DNA of 64,000 bases, taken from NCBI GenBank assembly GCA_964035575.1, contig OZ037848.1:1116001-1180000 (forward strand), in the 5' to 3' direction. The notes under the pieces are model-generated. The model was not told the origin of the DNA. It saw only the letters and a list, made by a program, of their open reading frames with translations, and did no database searches. Below are positions 22,493-34,831 of the stretch, in pieces. The stretch is from Rhynchopus sp. YZ270_cl-10. Its lineage: Eukaryota > Euglenozoa > Diplonemea > Diplonemida > Diplonemidae. The translations under genes and the position numbers were made by a program. Within the stretch, counting starts at the first letter, position 1. Each line of letters begins with the position of its first letter.

Positions 22493-25400
22493 ATGTCACT
22501 CCGACAGCTGTTTTTTGGCCTATTTTTTGGGGTCTCTGTTGGACAAACTGGGGAGATGTGTGTTCCTCCGTTTAGCACAGGGCAGACTAGGGCGATTTGT
22601 ATGCAATCTGGCTGTGGATATGATGGGACTGGATGTTCTGTGTGTGGTGCAGAGCCCTTTGCGAATGGACATTGGATGAGCTTCAACGGGAAGCAGTACA
22701 AACTCTATGCCGCACAGACCTGGGCGAACGCGATCACTGCTTGCCACACAGACAGCGCGAAGCTTGCGACCTTCGAATCCGAAACAGAATACCGCCACAT
22801 CGCACACCTTGCTGGTGGCGCCTTTTGGATCGGAAACTTCCAACCCATCGGTGGCGGTACCACCTGCGCCCTGGATACCCTCCAAACCTGCACCACCCCA
22901 GCCACATGCTCTTGCGATGTGACCGCTCCCTACAATGCATACTCAGACCCATTAGCCACGCCCTACCGTGAGTGTCTGAAGTCCATGGGCGTAGCAGGGA
23001 CGTACTACTGGGAGGGTGAGTCCTGTGTCGCAGCAAACCCCTTCGTCTGCGAAAGGAGTGCAACTTATGCGGATTGGGCAGCGCTGTCAGGTGTGGCCGT
23101 GAAGAGCTTTGGTGTGTTTACAGAGGAGACGACCTGTGCGACAGCGTTGTGTGCGCGGGAAGGGGGTACACCTGTCAGCATGGAAACAGCTGCCAAAACT
23201 GCGAGTGTCTGGACTGCAACCGGCACGACGTCTGCAGTGATAGGCGGCAGCTCGCTTGGCACCAAGTTGGTGTCGACGTACCCCGTGTGGGTCTGGGGTA
23301 ACGGTGCCGGGTTCCTCCCCGAAACAGGTGTCTACCAGGCGTGGAACGGTGTGACGTACAAAGCTGCCGACACCATGTACCAGGGGCTCTCGGAAAGCGC
23401 CGGTAAGTGGGATACAGGACACCTTCCCCCAAAGGGCACAGAGCATTTGGTGTGCCAAAGGTCGACGCAGGTGTTGACGCCCGTTCTCGGGGCGTGTTCC
23501 ACGCTCGTGGGGGTCCCAGCTGCCAGCCTGCTGTTTCACATTTCGTTCACAGCGGCCGGGCCTGGTGCAACAATTGCAACGGAGGTGGACGGTGCCTGGC
23601 CCGGCGTGCCTGTGTACATGAACACCCAGTCTGCAACCAATGTGGATGCCACCAGCCCGGCGGCAGACAACACAGGGATGTCATTCGCAGACGGCGCCGA
23701 AGCGAACGAAGTGTTGTTCCCGTCGCAGCTGGCGTACCCCGTGGGCTACCCCACGAAGGACTTCACGGTGTGCTTCTGGGCCAAGGGACTCGCCGCAAGG
23801 TCTGGGAGTGTCTTCAGTGTGGACTACCTGGACGGGACGTCGAACGACTACTCATCAGGGTACGCAATGCGCTTTGTGGGTAGCTTCCTGCTGATGAAGG
23901 CGCACGGGAAGAACTTCCTCGATGGCACTCCGCACGCAAGCGTCGTCGCAATTCCGATTTCCGCCTTCTCTGCGTTCGACTGGACGTGGATGTGCTTCAC
24001 GCACTCATCCGCAACAGGCCATTTGACAACCTTCGTGGACAACGTGCAGAGGAGCGTGTCTGCAGAGAAGATCTCCGAAGTGACCCTCAACGGACGTGGC
24101 TACGGCAGAGGCCTCGGCCTCATGGGCAACACGCCGACAGGCACGAAGAGCTCGTCGCGCTACGTCGTGGACGAGTTGTCCGTCTTCAACGTCGTGCTCA
24201 CGCTGCCGCAGATGGTGCTTGCGTCGCAGTGTGGGGCTGCACCGACAGCAGCGCCGACCAGTGCGCCGCCGACACCGTCGCCACCAACACCTTCACCGCC
24301 CACCCCATCCCCACCCACACCAGCGCCACCAACACCAGCACCAGTGACACCGTCGCCACCCACACCGGCACCGGCAACACCTTCACCACCCACCCCATCC
24401 CCACCTACACCAGCGCCGGCAACACCTGCACCAGTGACACCGGCACCAGCAACAAGTGCACCACCAACACCTTCACCGCCCACCCCATCCCCACCCACAC
24501 CAGCACCAGTGACACCTTCACCGCCAACACCGTCGCCACCCACACCGGCACCGGCAACACCTTCACCACCCACCCCATCCCCACCTACACCAGCGCCGCC
24601 GACACCTGCACCAGTGACACCGTCGCCGCCAACACCGGCACCGGTTACTCCGTCACCGGCAACAAGCGCACCACCAACCCCTTCACCATCCACCAACTCG
24701 CCACCAACCCCTTCCCCGCTGACACCATCCCCAGAAACACCTGCGCCCATCACGCCTGCGCCACCAACCGTATCGCCACCGACACCGTTTCCACCTACGA
24801 GCGCACCGCTATCACCGTCCCCACCAACACCAGCACCGTCCACGCCTGCGCCACCGACACTGCCGCCGTCGACGAGCGCACCAGCAACACAGACACCGCT
24901 TACGCCGGCACCAGCAACACCATCGCCACCAACACCAGCCCCATTGTCACCAGCACCGGCAACATCAGCACCAATCACCTCGTCACCACCGACGCCAGCA
25001 CCACTCACGCAAGCACCAGCATCGCCAGCACCGCTGACACAATCACCACTGACGCGCCCCCCGTTGACACCTGCGCCGTTGACACCTGCACCGCTCACAG
25101 CTGCACCACCAACTGCAGCGCCGTCAACACAGCCTCCTGCTACACGCGCGCCGCTCACCACTGCACCGCTTACTACCGCCCCACTTACCACTGCACCACT
25201 GACAGCGGCACCGGACACAGAGACGCCTGTGACAGCTGCGCCTGCAACACTCGTCCCTTCCGCCGCAGTGGTGACGGAAGCACCCACCGCACCCACAACC
25301 TCTGCACCCGCCACACGGACACCGACAACACCTGCCCCTGCAGACACGCTTGCACCACGCAGGAGGACAGCTGCACCACTGGCCGCAATGTCTGCTTCTC

Positions 25401-27589
25401 CCATGGTATGTCGCGCGGCACTACATTTTTTTCTTTCAGATGTGCACGAGAGACACATTCATCTTTCAAGTTTAAAAAACGTTGCATGTCGTTTTTGGAT
25501 TTTGCCGAAAATCCACCAAAAGTTAGCTAAAAGGCTGGACTAACCACACGAAACTTAGGTTTGGTCTCCCAACCCTATTACCCTTTCTGTGAATGCATTA
25601 TGTACGTTCACCTTCCACATTTTCTCTTTACGAAGCCCTGCCACCTTGCCCCCTGCCTCACTCAACCATCTACAGGGCGTCGCTATCGCCCTCTCCATGC
25701 AAACCCCCGCGACCACCAGCGAGGAGGTGAAGGCCGGGACAGCTGAGATCGTCATCGTTCTTGAGCATGCTGAGTGGCAGCCGCCGATCTCCGTTGGGGT
25801 TGGGCCTGGACATGATGTTGTGGTGGTGGGCGGTGCCTTGGAGAAGGGGTTCATTGCACATGCACTCGAGGACGGGTTTTTGACCACCGCCGTCGTAGAC
25901 AAGACGTTAACGATATCTATGCGTGAGTCAAACAACTTTGGCGCAGACACCGACGAAACCATCCAACTTGCATTCAGCCCAGAGGCCTTCTCAGCTCCGG
26001 TGGTGCTCCCTTCTGAGAGCTTATCCTACAGCATCACCAAGACAGACGGCCCGATCTCCCCCAAGACGAAGGAGGTCATTGAGAGCGTTGCGCTGGTCAC
26101 CTCCTTCAGCTCCCCTGCTAACGCTGGGCGCACCAACTCGCTGCTGCAGTTGATGAACTGTCCGATGGACCTTGGTGCGGGGCAGATGTCCTGGGCGGAA
26201 AACCCGCTGAAGCTGACGCTCACCGGGTTTGACTCTCCGGGGCGTGCCGGGGCGATAGCGGGGAACACTATCCTTGTTGCGGCCTCGCTCCTCACACACT
26301 TTCTCATTGCACTCATGATTCTTGCCTACCGTAAGGTGATGGACAGACGCAACGCGACGCTTATTATGGCAATGAGCCGTGCCCGGTTTCCGTCGTACTC
26401 CTTTCTCCCTGCAATGCTCTTCTTTCAGACAACCATTGAAAGCGCCACGCACGTTCTCAAAACGGAGCCTGATGTGGTGCGCAAGCTTCTCCCCATCGGT
26501 GTCATGCTGACGTATTGTCTCGGTCTTATCGTGATTGTTGCGTATGCAGTGAAGGACAGCGTTTTTGAAGGCACCTTTGAGAAGTGCGATCGTCCTCCTT
26601 CTGCGTGTGGAAAACTTATTCGTATATTTGCAGGAAAAGGTGACTGGAGGTCTCCCAACGAGGACAATTTTGTGTGGCGGTATGGATTAACTTATCGGGA
26701 CTTTTGGCCACATTCGCACCGTTTTATGTTGATTGAGATCGGATTTTCTGGTGGAATCGGTGTCATCAACGGAATTGAGATGACAAAACGTTCCTCCTGC
26801 CGGGTGCAGCTTATCCTCCTCCTTGCGTTGTTCCTGCTCTATACTTTTGTCTTAATGTGGAAGCGCCCTTACCACGCAGTTGCAAATAACATCTGTGGGA
26901 TTGGAGGTGCCCTGGCGCAGTCCTGCGCGATCCTGTGCATTTTGCTGCACCTCTCAGGGAACAACCCTGAGTCTTTTGCGGGCCATCTTGCGTTAGGGTT
27001 TATCTTCACTTCACTATGCTTTTTGATTCCAAAATCGTTGATAGAGCTGACAGGGGCGATCTATGATTTGGCGGATCGTGCTCCGGTGCATACCCATTCT
27101 TATACTGGGTCGGTGAAGAAGGCGTTTGTTGATTTAGATGTGGTTCCGAATCCTTTCGGGATGGAGCAGAATATGACGTTTGCTTCGAACCCTCTGTTGG
27201 ATGAGTCGCGTGGTGAGCTATTGACTCCGTTGTCTCCAACGTTAGGTTCGGCGGTAGCGCTGGAGGAGTTTGGAAGGAGTAGAAGGGGGAGTGGTCTGCT
27301 GAGCCCGTCGACGCCACAGAGCTTGAGTCTCAGCACAGCGCAGATTGAGGATGGCTTTGCATCGTTGTCTCCGTCTCGCAGTAGGCGTGCCTCGCGATGC
27401 GCCACACCACGTGCCTATCGTGCTCTCCAAAGCAGTGTAACAGACGCCTCCACATCTCGTCAAAGCTCAGTAATCACCCCTCTCTCCGGCGGAAGTTTCG
27501 ACACCCCACCGGCAGTAGACGAAAGGGATATTGCACGGCGCATGTCAAGGCGATGCGCTCCGTTGGTAGGTGTCCGGGTCATTACATAA
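22493..27589 (+). CDS. Surface protein: two C-type lectin domains + LamG-like + Pro/Thr stalk + multi-pass membrane domain
   Basis: Exons 22493..25405 and 25676..27589, phase-0 GTATGT...TACAG intron, 1608 residues. I chose the ATG at 22493 because it begins a signal peptide (LRQLFFGLFFGVSVG); the frame stays open upstream to 22445. Approximate order: lectin-like domain 1 at 62-188 (WIGN...FVCERS), lectin-like domain 2 at 196-326 (VWVWGNGAGF...LVCQRS), LamG-like 331-581 (FTVCFWAKGL, WTWMCFTHSS), Pro/Thr pentapeptides 583-970, membrane-proximal domain, about seven membrane spans at 1160-1435, then a Ser-rich tail. It is a diverged tandem paralogue of the gene ending at 5038, with the intron at the same place (stalk/membrane-domain junction). 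Likely a glycan-binding surface protein; the ligand and the role of the membrane domain are unknown. Confidence 0.9.
24245..25390 (+). repeat. 15-bp coding minisatellite (PPTPS/PAPVT)
   Basis: About 75 pentapeptide units, less homogeneous than in the upstream paralogue. The reverse strand stays open for 432 codons across it because of its base pattern. Confidence 0.88.
25439..25472 (+). repeat. Hairpin element (family A) inside an intron
   Basis: TGTG, loop CACGAGAGA, CACA, followed by TTCATCTTTCAAGTTT. It begins 33 nt after the 5' splice site of the intron 25406-25675. Its + orientation matches the gene. Confidence 0.7.
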
Positions 27590-28440
27590 GTCTTTTTTTG
27601 GTTGTAAGACAGACATTTTTTTTGGTGGATGTGATCAGGATTGTCATTGTGCGTTTATCTTCTGTGACCAAAAATGTCAAAATTATTTTTGATATGCACC
27701 ATCCGGTTTTGTCTGAAAAGCGTTTTCTTTTGGGTTTGGGGGGTTTTTTTTATGACGTGCCTGTACCCAACGAGGTGTCCGCACGTTTTTTGTTCCCCCA
27801 CCTTTTTAAATTTGTCAATCTTCTTCTCTTCACATTTAAGGTGACTAAAAACAGGATTAGTATCATCTTATCAACTCTTTTCTTTTCTTTTCTTCCGTCA
27901 GTCTCACTTTTCACCAAAGAAGAGAGATGTGTTTCGGATAGAAAAAATGCTCAATCCTTAGAAGCACATGTTCAGGATTTTGTTTTATATCTTGGTTTTT
28001 GCGTGTGTTTTTTTTTGGTGCAAGCGCTCTTTCCCTTTAAGATGCTAGTGTGCTTGGTCTCACATTCTTTTCATTGTGTTTTTTTAAAGATGTGCATGCA
28101 CGTTAGGCATATTCATCTTACAACTTTTTTGTGCGTTCTTATTCTTATTCTTATTCTTGGTGTTTATTGGGTTCAACAACCGAATTCAGTTTTATTTTAT
28201 TTTTGGGGGGGTTTTTTGTGCTATTCTTTCAGACACGTGTGTGTATTGTAAGTGTTTGAAATCAGTTTTTTTTTTTTTGGGTATTTCCTGTGCGGAATAT
28301 TACCTAGGGATGGGTCTAAATGACAGTTTTTAAGGTAACTAAACAAGACTTCATCACCAACTTTTCTTTTATTTTCTACGAGAGATGCACCATCAGACTT
28401 GACTATGCCAGTTTTCCCCCCTCCTTGGCAACTTCAAGTT
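27590..28440. other. Spacer downstream of the second surface-protein gene
   Basis: No gene recognised. T-rich sequence with family A elements near 27840 (CTAA/TTAG stem) and 28090, plus a run of TTCTTA units at 28139. Confidence 0.5.
28090..28128 (+). repeat. Hairpin element (family A)
   Basis: ATGC, loop ACGTTAG, GCAT, then ATTCATCTTACAACTTTTTT, preceded by TTTTTTTAAAG. Confidence 0.65.
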
Positions 28441-28457
28441 TTTGAAGGTATCCATAT

Positions 28458-29332
28458 CAGTGGTCGCGCTAATTATGGGGAAAAATGGGGAAAAAATGGA
28501 TTTCGGGTACGGAAAAACGTTCCTTGAAAAGGTTAGCTGGGGAGGCCCGGAAACCCCGTTTTGTGGCATTTCCGGGCCAATCCCGGCTTGTGGTGGGGTA
28601 TATACGGAAAAATGGACAAAATTTTAGTGACTTAAATTTTCGCAAAATATGAACCCATACTCGTAAACAAGGGTCATTTTCAGGAAAATTCGGAAAATTC
28701 CGAGATTTGGAAGCAATTTTTCTCCTGAAAATCAGTGGGTTTTCAGCCCCAAAACATACCGCGATTGGAATTTCCGGAATCCGTCCGCGCTGTGGTGGGG
28801 TCACTTTGCCGAAATGGCCATTTTTTTGGTTTTGGTCAAAATCCATGTGGGTAAAGAGGGCCAATGTAAATCCCACAACCAGATTTTCTCTCCCTGATCC
28901 TGACGTCTTGCAACATGAAAATGCGCGAAAACACCGGCATTTGCATTTCCGGAATTCGTCCGTTCTGTGGTGGGGTCAATTTGCCGAAATGGACAAGTTC
29001 TTGGTTTTGGTCAAAACCCGTCAGTGTAAGGTAAAGGGGGCAAGTGTTTGCCTGTAGAAACTGGAAGGGAACAGGCAGCGCCGCAGGCGCACGGTAACCA
29101 ACTTTTTTTTTTTTTTTCCTTTTCTTTTTTCTCCTCTTTCTTTTGACTTTCCGAGCCAATTGCGTTCCACGGCGGGGTCACATGTATATGCAAGCCCACT
29201 ATGTGGTGGTCTTACTCAACAATATTAGAACTTCTGGTTTCTTAATGAAATCCCCGTACTGCAAAAAAAAAACGTTCCCACCAAAACCCCCAAAAATCCC
29301 GGGATGAGGGATGGACTTTAGCGCGAGCTCTG
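28458..29332. mobile_element. hAT-type MITE, copy 2 (inverted relative to 17297)
   Basis: Nearly identical to the reverse complement of 17297..18173, with ends CAGTGGTCGCGCTAA and TTAGCGCGAGCTCTG. TCCATAT is directly repeated at both sides (28451-28457, 29333-29339). Its different insertion site and close similarity imply recent transposition. Confidence 0.88.
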
Positions 29333-29374
29333 TCCATATTTGTGTTTTTTTTTTTTTTTTGCTCAACTTTTTTT

Positions 29375-29886
29375 CACGGGTCGGGAAAGATCTTTTTTTT
29401 TTTTTTTTTTTTTCGAGAAAAAAAATCCTCTTCTCCCGAAAAAAAAAAAAAAAAAAGATTTTTGGGAGAAAAAAAAAAAGAGAAAAGATTTGAAAATCCT
29501 GGGAAAATCCTGAAAAAATCCTGAAAAATCCTGGAAAAATCCATGAAATTTCATGAAAAATCTCGAGATCTTGAGAAATCTTTGAAAAAAAAAAAAAAGA
29601 TTTTCAAAATCTTTTTTTTTTTTTTCCCAAAAATATTTTTCAAAATCCCAAAAATCTTTTTTATCTTTTTTTTGAGAAAAAAAAGATTTTCAAGATCTTT
29701 TTCATCTTTTTTTCTCTTTTTTTCCTTTTTTTTCCTTTTTTTTCCAGGATTTTTCAAAGATCTCAAAGATCTCGAGAGATCCTGAAAAAAAAAGACAAAA
29801 ATCCTGAAAATCTTGATTTTTTTTTTTTTTCTCCCGAGATTCTCGAAAAAAGACAAAAAAATACAAAAGATCTTTCCTGACCCGTG
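29375..29886. mobile_element. 512-bp inverted-repeat element made mostly of A and T runs
   Basis: Ends CACGGGTCGGGAAAGATCTT and (reverse) CACGGGTCAGGAAAGATCTT differ at one position. The interior alternates A runs and T runs with AATCCTG, AGATCT and TCTCGAGA motifs and folds on itself throughout. Confidence 0.7.
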
Positions 29887-29928
29887 TTTTTTAGTCTTTT
29901 TTTTTTTTTTTTTTTTGCGAATTCTTAT

Positions 29929-29975
29929 AAGGTGGCTAAGGCAGTGAGGCTTAGTATCATCTTACCAACCTTTCT
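29929..29975 (+). repeat. Hairpin element (family A)
   Basis: GGTGGCTAAG, loop GCAGTGAGG, CTTAG, then TATCATCTTACCAACCTTTC. Five-pair stem CTAAG/CTTAG. Confidence 0.65.
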
Positions 29976-30132
29976 TTTTTTTTTTTTTTCTTCTTTTTCT
30001 CTTTTCTTTTAAATATAAAGCAGTGTGTTGCCTTGTCTCTGACCACACATCTTTCAATTATTTTTGCTTTTTTTTTTAAATGTGTGTTCAGGTGGGGTAT
30101 GTCCATCTTACGATTCTTTTTCCCTCTCCTTT

Positions 30133-30186
30133 TTCCCTCCCCCTCCCCCTCCCCCTCCCCCTCCCCCTCCCCCTCCCCCTCCCCCC
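30133..30186. repeat. (CCCCCT)n microsatellite
   Basis: About nine hexamer units. The strand is purely pyrimidine, preceded by a degenerate family A element at 30079. Confidence 0.9.
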
Positions 30187-30544
30187 TCCGCCTTGCATAA
30201 TAGAAGGATCCGGTGGAGTGACAGAGATCTTTATCCGTTTCCGGCCTTTTGAAAAAGGCAAGCGGGACGTGCGTCAACTATTGGCAGCTACACTGATTCC
30301 AATATTGGGGGGTGGGTTTGGGATTTTCAGTAGTCTAAGAGAATTGGCGGATAAGTTTGGCAGATGCGGGACGGGGGGGTTTTTTTAAATAGTAATGTGT
30401 GGCGCCTTTTGTTTGGACGCCTAACATATTTAGACTACTGTGTATCACTATGTACTTTGTGAATGCCTTTTGTTCTTCCTTCGTGAGTACGTCAAAGGCT
30501 TAGATTCATCTTACAAACCTTGTTGTTATTTTTCTTTTATTTAC

Positions 30545-30742
30545 CATGGATGGGCACTCTGTTACCGACCGGGAATTATTGGGTTTTAAATTTTTCATTT
30601 ACCGGGTCCAACCGGGTTTTGGGTTGTCATTTACCATGCATTACCGGGTTAAAAAAACCCCCCGGTGATACCCGGTGATATGGATTTGAGATTTGCAAAA
30701 AAAAAAACCCTGTAATGCACGATACCCGGTAACGAGTGGCAT
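30545..30742. repeat. Palindromic ACCGGGT-rich element
   Basis: Repeated ACCGGGTT and its complement, with imperfect inverted ends (GGGCACTCTGTTACCG against CGGTAACGAGTGGC). Possibly a small MITE. No clear target duplication. Confidence 0.45.
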
Positions 30743-31651
30743 TTATGTAGCATATAAAATGTACGAGTCCATCAGGTGAGGGGGCATTTTCCTCAGGTCG
30801 CAGGCAGAATCGTTGTTTGTTCTGTCCATGTGTATCCTGATACAGTTATCCAAGCCTCTCAATCGCAACTAAGGATTTTTTGCCTCTCCATTCCTTTTTC
30901 TATACACACTACCCTTCCTTTCCCCCCCCTTTGTGAGTGTTCAAGGGAAATGAGAGGTCGCCATCTTGACAAACTTTGTGTTGTCATTTTGCTGAACCGA
31001 CTCCCCTGTCCCAAACCCCCCCACATTTTTCTTTCTTTTTGGGAGTGCACCCTTTTTGAACTTGAACGATGTGCATACACATTCATCTTTCAAGTTTTTT
31101 TTTCTTCTCTTCGCACTTTTGGGGTAGGAGTGGGTTTTTGCCGGATTACTGTATTGTCGTGGCTGTATAACACAGTTGCAGTGGAAGTTGCACGTCTCGA
31201 GAAGTCTGCAAACCCTGGGGAGGGGGGTGGTGTTGTGTGCATGAGAGACTACGTGAGAGATACTCATCATTTTTTCTTTAGCTGCTTCTTAAGCAGCTGA
31301 GGGGTGTGCAGTGCACCACGGCACTGCTCTGCCACAGAGCAGGGGTGTGTGTGCACAGTAGCCTCTTTGTCACAGGGAAGAGGACATCCCCCCCCAATCA
31401 CGTTGAAGAAGGAACCGGCACCTGCTCCGTTTTAAAGGTGGTTTGCAATGGTTCATGAGCATAGTTCAGGGAACAATGCAGCCCGCTTTGCATTGGTTGC
31501 AATGTAATTTACCATGCACCAGCTACACGGTGGCCTTGTTACCCTCTGGTAACAAAGCAAATTTTCCTGATATCACAAGCCCAAGCTTGGTAAAAAGTTA
31601 CAAAAAATAACAAAAAGGAAATAAGCTTGTTACTAAGGTAGCTAGGTCGCC

Positions 31652-31757
31652 GTGTACACAACGACACTTGTCATGACATGACAAAATCACAATACCAAGC
31701 ACAAAGTGTTAACCTGCTTGCCAGGTGTGTTCATGTCATGACAAGAGTCGTTGTGTT
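31652..31757. mobile_element. About 105-bp hairpin MITE
   Basis: CACAACGACACTTGTCATGA and its near-complement (reverse CACAACGACTCTTGTCATGA) bound the unit. Both arms also carry the internal palindrome TGTCATGACA. Confidence 0.65.
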
Positions 31758-31842
31758 CCTCCAATGGAATGAAGTGCCCCTAAAATACCGTGATTATATT
31801 TTTTTGCGTGCATTTTTTGGTATTGTTTTTTTCCGATGCGAG

Positions 31843-31873
<31 letters not shown>

Positions 31874-32942
31874 GGTGGAGCTGCGAATTGTAACGTTGAT
31901 GGAAAATACGAGAGATAACCCAGGACTATGTTAGGTGGCAACTATGCAGGTTCATCTTATGAACCCTTTTTTTATTGGAATTTCATATTCTGACCAAGAT
32001 TTACCCCCCTATATAATCCCTGTTGAATGTATAAAACTATGCGAGTATGGGAGTCCCAAGCAATTGAACCCCCATCACCAAAGGATGTACTGTCCCGTGC
32101 AGTGCAGTCCCAGTAAATTGATCTCAAAACAAAATCCTGTGGTCGTGTATCGTGGGAGTGGGGGAAGGGGAGGGGAGGGGGGAGAGTTTTTTTTAAAGAT
32201 GTGGATACACGTGAGGAATATTACAACCCCGCCCGCCCCCCTTTTTTTTTTGAAACATTGTAACATTGTGATATCATAGTTTCAAAAAAAAAAAAAGGCC
32301 AACAAAATTTGTGCAAAAATTGTCATTTTGTGCCATCTTTTGGTGGATAAATTTTAGAAAGAAAAAAAGATGAATTTGCAACTTTCACTTCTTTGAGGGG
32401 TTCACCTACGAACTTTTCTCTTTTTTTTTTTTTACCCCACCTGATTTAGCAACTTCCGCCAAACACCGCCAAACACAGGTCAAAAAGCAGGGTTCACCAT
32501 CTCAACACCCCCCTGTTTTGTTTCCAATGGTTGTGTAAACGACGCGTATGTTCCTCAAGAGTACAAGCATATTTTCATCTTCCATTTTTTGAATAATTGA
32601 TAACGTGTAGACACCTCGCTTTTTTCTTGTGTGAGCTCGCTTTATTTATTTATTTTGCAATCGACGGCTGTGTTTCCAAAAAAAATGCAGGACCACTCGA
32701 CCCCATTATTTTTACCCAAACCCATTTTTTTCTTCAGTTCCATCGGACTGAACCGTACGAAAACTTTTCATTTCATACACATCCTATTCTAAGTGGGAGT
32801 TGAGGGCTCCACAGCAAACACAGGCTTCGAGGGATCTTGAGTCCCGGCCCCTCATCCGACCAAAGTTGGGGCGATTGTAGTGACATCTGCACCACCCCCA
32901 ACAAATTTGGAAAGAAACAAAAAAAACAAAAACAAATTCAAA

Positions 32943-33008
32943 ATAGTGGAGAGCTAATCCTTCGGGGTGTTCTACACTAATACCAACTCCACACACGCTT
33001 TTCAACAT
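32943..33008 (+). repeat. Dispersed repeat family D
   Basis: GTGGAGAGCTAATCCTTCGG, then GGTGTTCTACACTAATACCAA, then a more diverged CTTTTCAACA. Confidence 0.5.
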
Positions 33009-33308
33009 AAATAAAATGATAATCAACCCTTTGACGCGCTTTTTTTTGCACTTTTTTCAAGGGTTTCTTACTATATTTAGTCGTATTGTAGGACCAATGT
33101 CATGCTTCCTTGCACGACCCTGGTTATACTGATACCCCCTATCAGTACACTCTACCCGCTTAGGTTCATCTTATCTTTGCAACGTTTTTCCCCTTCTTCT
33201 GACTTTTGTCAATTTTTTTTTTTTTTTTTGGCCTTTTGCGGATCACCATAACATGCGGAACGTTGGCCTCGGGTTTTGTGCCCATGAATAAACAGGGATA
33301 TTGTTTCA

Positions 33309-33390
33309 GTGCCTTGCGCCCGCCGATGTACGGTGAGGCGTTCGCACTTTTCAACGTTTCTTTTGTTTTTGTGTCAGCGCACATTTCCCA
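33309..33390 (+). repeat. Dispersed repeat family B
   Basis: TGCGCCCGCCGATGTACGGTGAGGCG continues into TTCGCACTTTTCAACGTTTC. TGCG/CGCA and CCG/CGG can form a two-step stem. Confidence 0.55.
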
Positions 33391-33848
33391 GCAAAACCCG
33401 CGCCCTTTTTAGAGGCATACTCTTCTTTCAACTTTTTTGTTGTGTGCTTTCATAAAACGGCCCCCACGTTTGCACCCTCTCTCTCTCTCTTACCCCCTTC
33501 TGCGAGGTCAGTTGTTTTTTTTTCTGATTTGTTCTGGTTCTGGTTTTTTTCTCTCTCTTTTGCTGTGCACGAGAGGCATCTTTTTGTTGTTTTAAAAGTT
33601 TTAGTTTAGTTTTGTTGAAACGTCTTCTTTGAGAAGATGAAGACCGATTTTTTTTTCTCCCTTTTTTCAATTACCTACCGGGCTTTAATGACCCCCCCCT
33701 TCTCCTTAGGAAATATGGAATAGTGAGGGGACCCTGTTAGGTATCCATTTATAGGGGATTGAAGATATGACTTAGGAATTTTTTTTTTTATTTGGAAAAT
33801 AACGAAAACTAAAGAGGGGGTAATAGACTAAATGTAAACTCTCTCCTC

Positions 33849-33900
33849 CACGGTGGAGTCCGCCCAAATGGGCGGACCCTTTTGGGCGGACTCCACCGTG
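33849..33900. repeat. 52-bp perfect hairpin
   Basis: Arms of 20 bp beginning CACGGTGGAGTCCGCCCAAA, loop of 12. It lies six bases from the inverted-repeat element at 33907. Confidence 0.8.
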
Positions 33901-33906
33901 CACCCC

Positions 33907-34708
33907 CAGGGTTTTTTCTAGGGGGAGCGGGGGGGGACGGCGCCCCCCCCCCCAGATTTTGGGGGGAAATTCGTCCCCCCCCGGGGGGGGACGAATTTTG
34001 ACTTGGGAAAAAAGGATATGGGGGGTGGTTGGGGGTCACCCGCACAGACCCCCATTTGGGACACCACGTACGTAACCTGCACCAGAAAAAAAAAGGGGGG
34101 GCAGGGAGTCGAGCGCGTCTTATCCCCTTCCTGGCATCATTGTGAAGAGGATATAGCGAGGTGAAGTTTCAGACCGTGCCCCCAATTCACTCAATCTTTG
34201 CACCATTTGACGTACCGAACAAAGAGTGAGAATAAGGGATCGGCAAAAATAAAAAAAGTAGCGTACCGTGCGCCTGCGGCGCAGCTCAAAACTTATGAGC
34301 GGAATACCACAGCCCTCTACCATAGTTTGGCTGTAAAAATGTTCAATTTTAGGTCACAATTTTTTGAAATGTTGCGTACCGTGGCTTCGTCAAAAAGTTC
34401 TGATATCATGACCGCCGTTTCTTCTTGTATTGAGGGAAGGTTCCGTGGAACATGAGAAAAAGGGTTGGTTTGGTTCTTGATGTACGTTACCATCCACGTT
34501 ATCACGTATTTACGTGAAATGAACGGACTTTTTTGCGCGGAGCCGGAAAAATTTTGACCCCTTTTTGGACATATCTTCACGGTTTTGGAAAAAAATTCCA
34601 TGAAGATAAGCGGAAACCCTGCTTGCACCTGCGAAAAAAAAATTTTTTTGGGTGGGTTTTTTGCGTCCCCCCCCAGATCAGAAAAAAAAAATCCTAGAAA
34701 AAACCCTG
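33907..34708. mobile_element. 802-bp inverted-repeat element (hAT-like ends)
   Basis: Perfect 16-bp termini CAGGGTTTTTTCTAGG / CCTAGAAAAAACCCTG. The interior from about 34240 to 34625 is related to that of the element at 39545. Flanking C runs hide any target duplication, so the superfamily is less certain. Confidence 0.7.
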
Positions 34709-34831
34709 ACCCCCCAAAAAAAAAATAATTGAGGAAAAAGTATCCCATTTCCCAATCTTGATCAGTTTCAGATGAGAGGTCATCAGGGGGGGACAATGAA
34801 TGTTCTATATTCAGCCCAAAGAGGGATTTCT

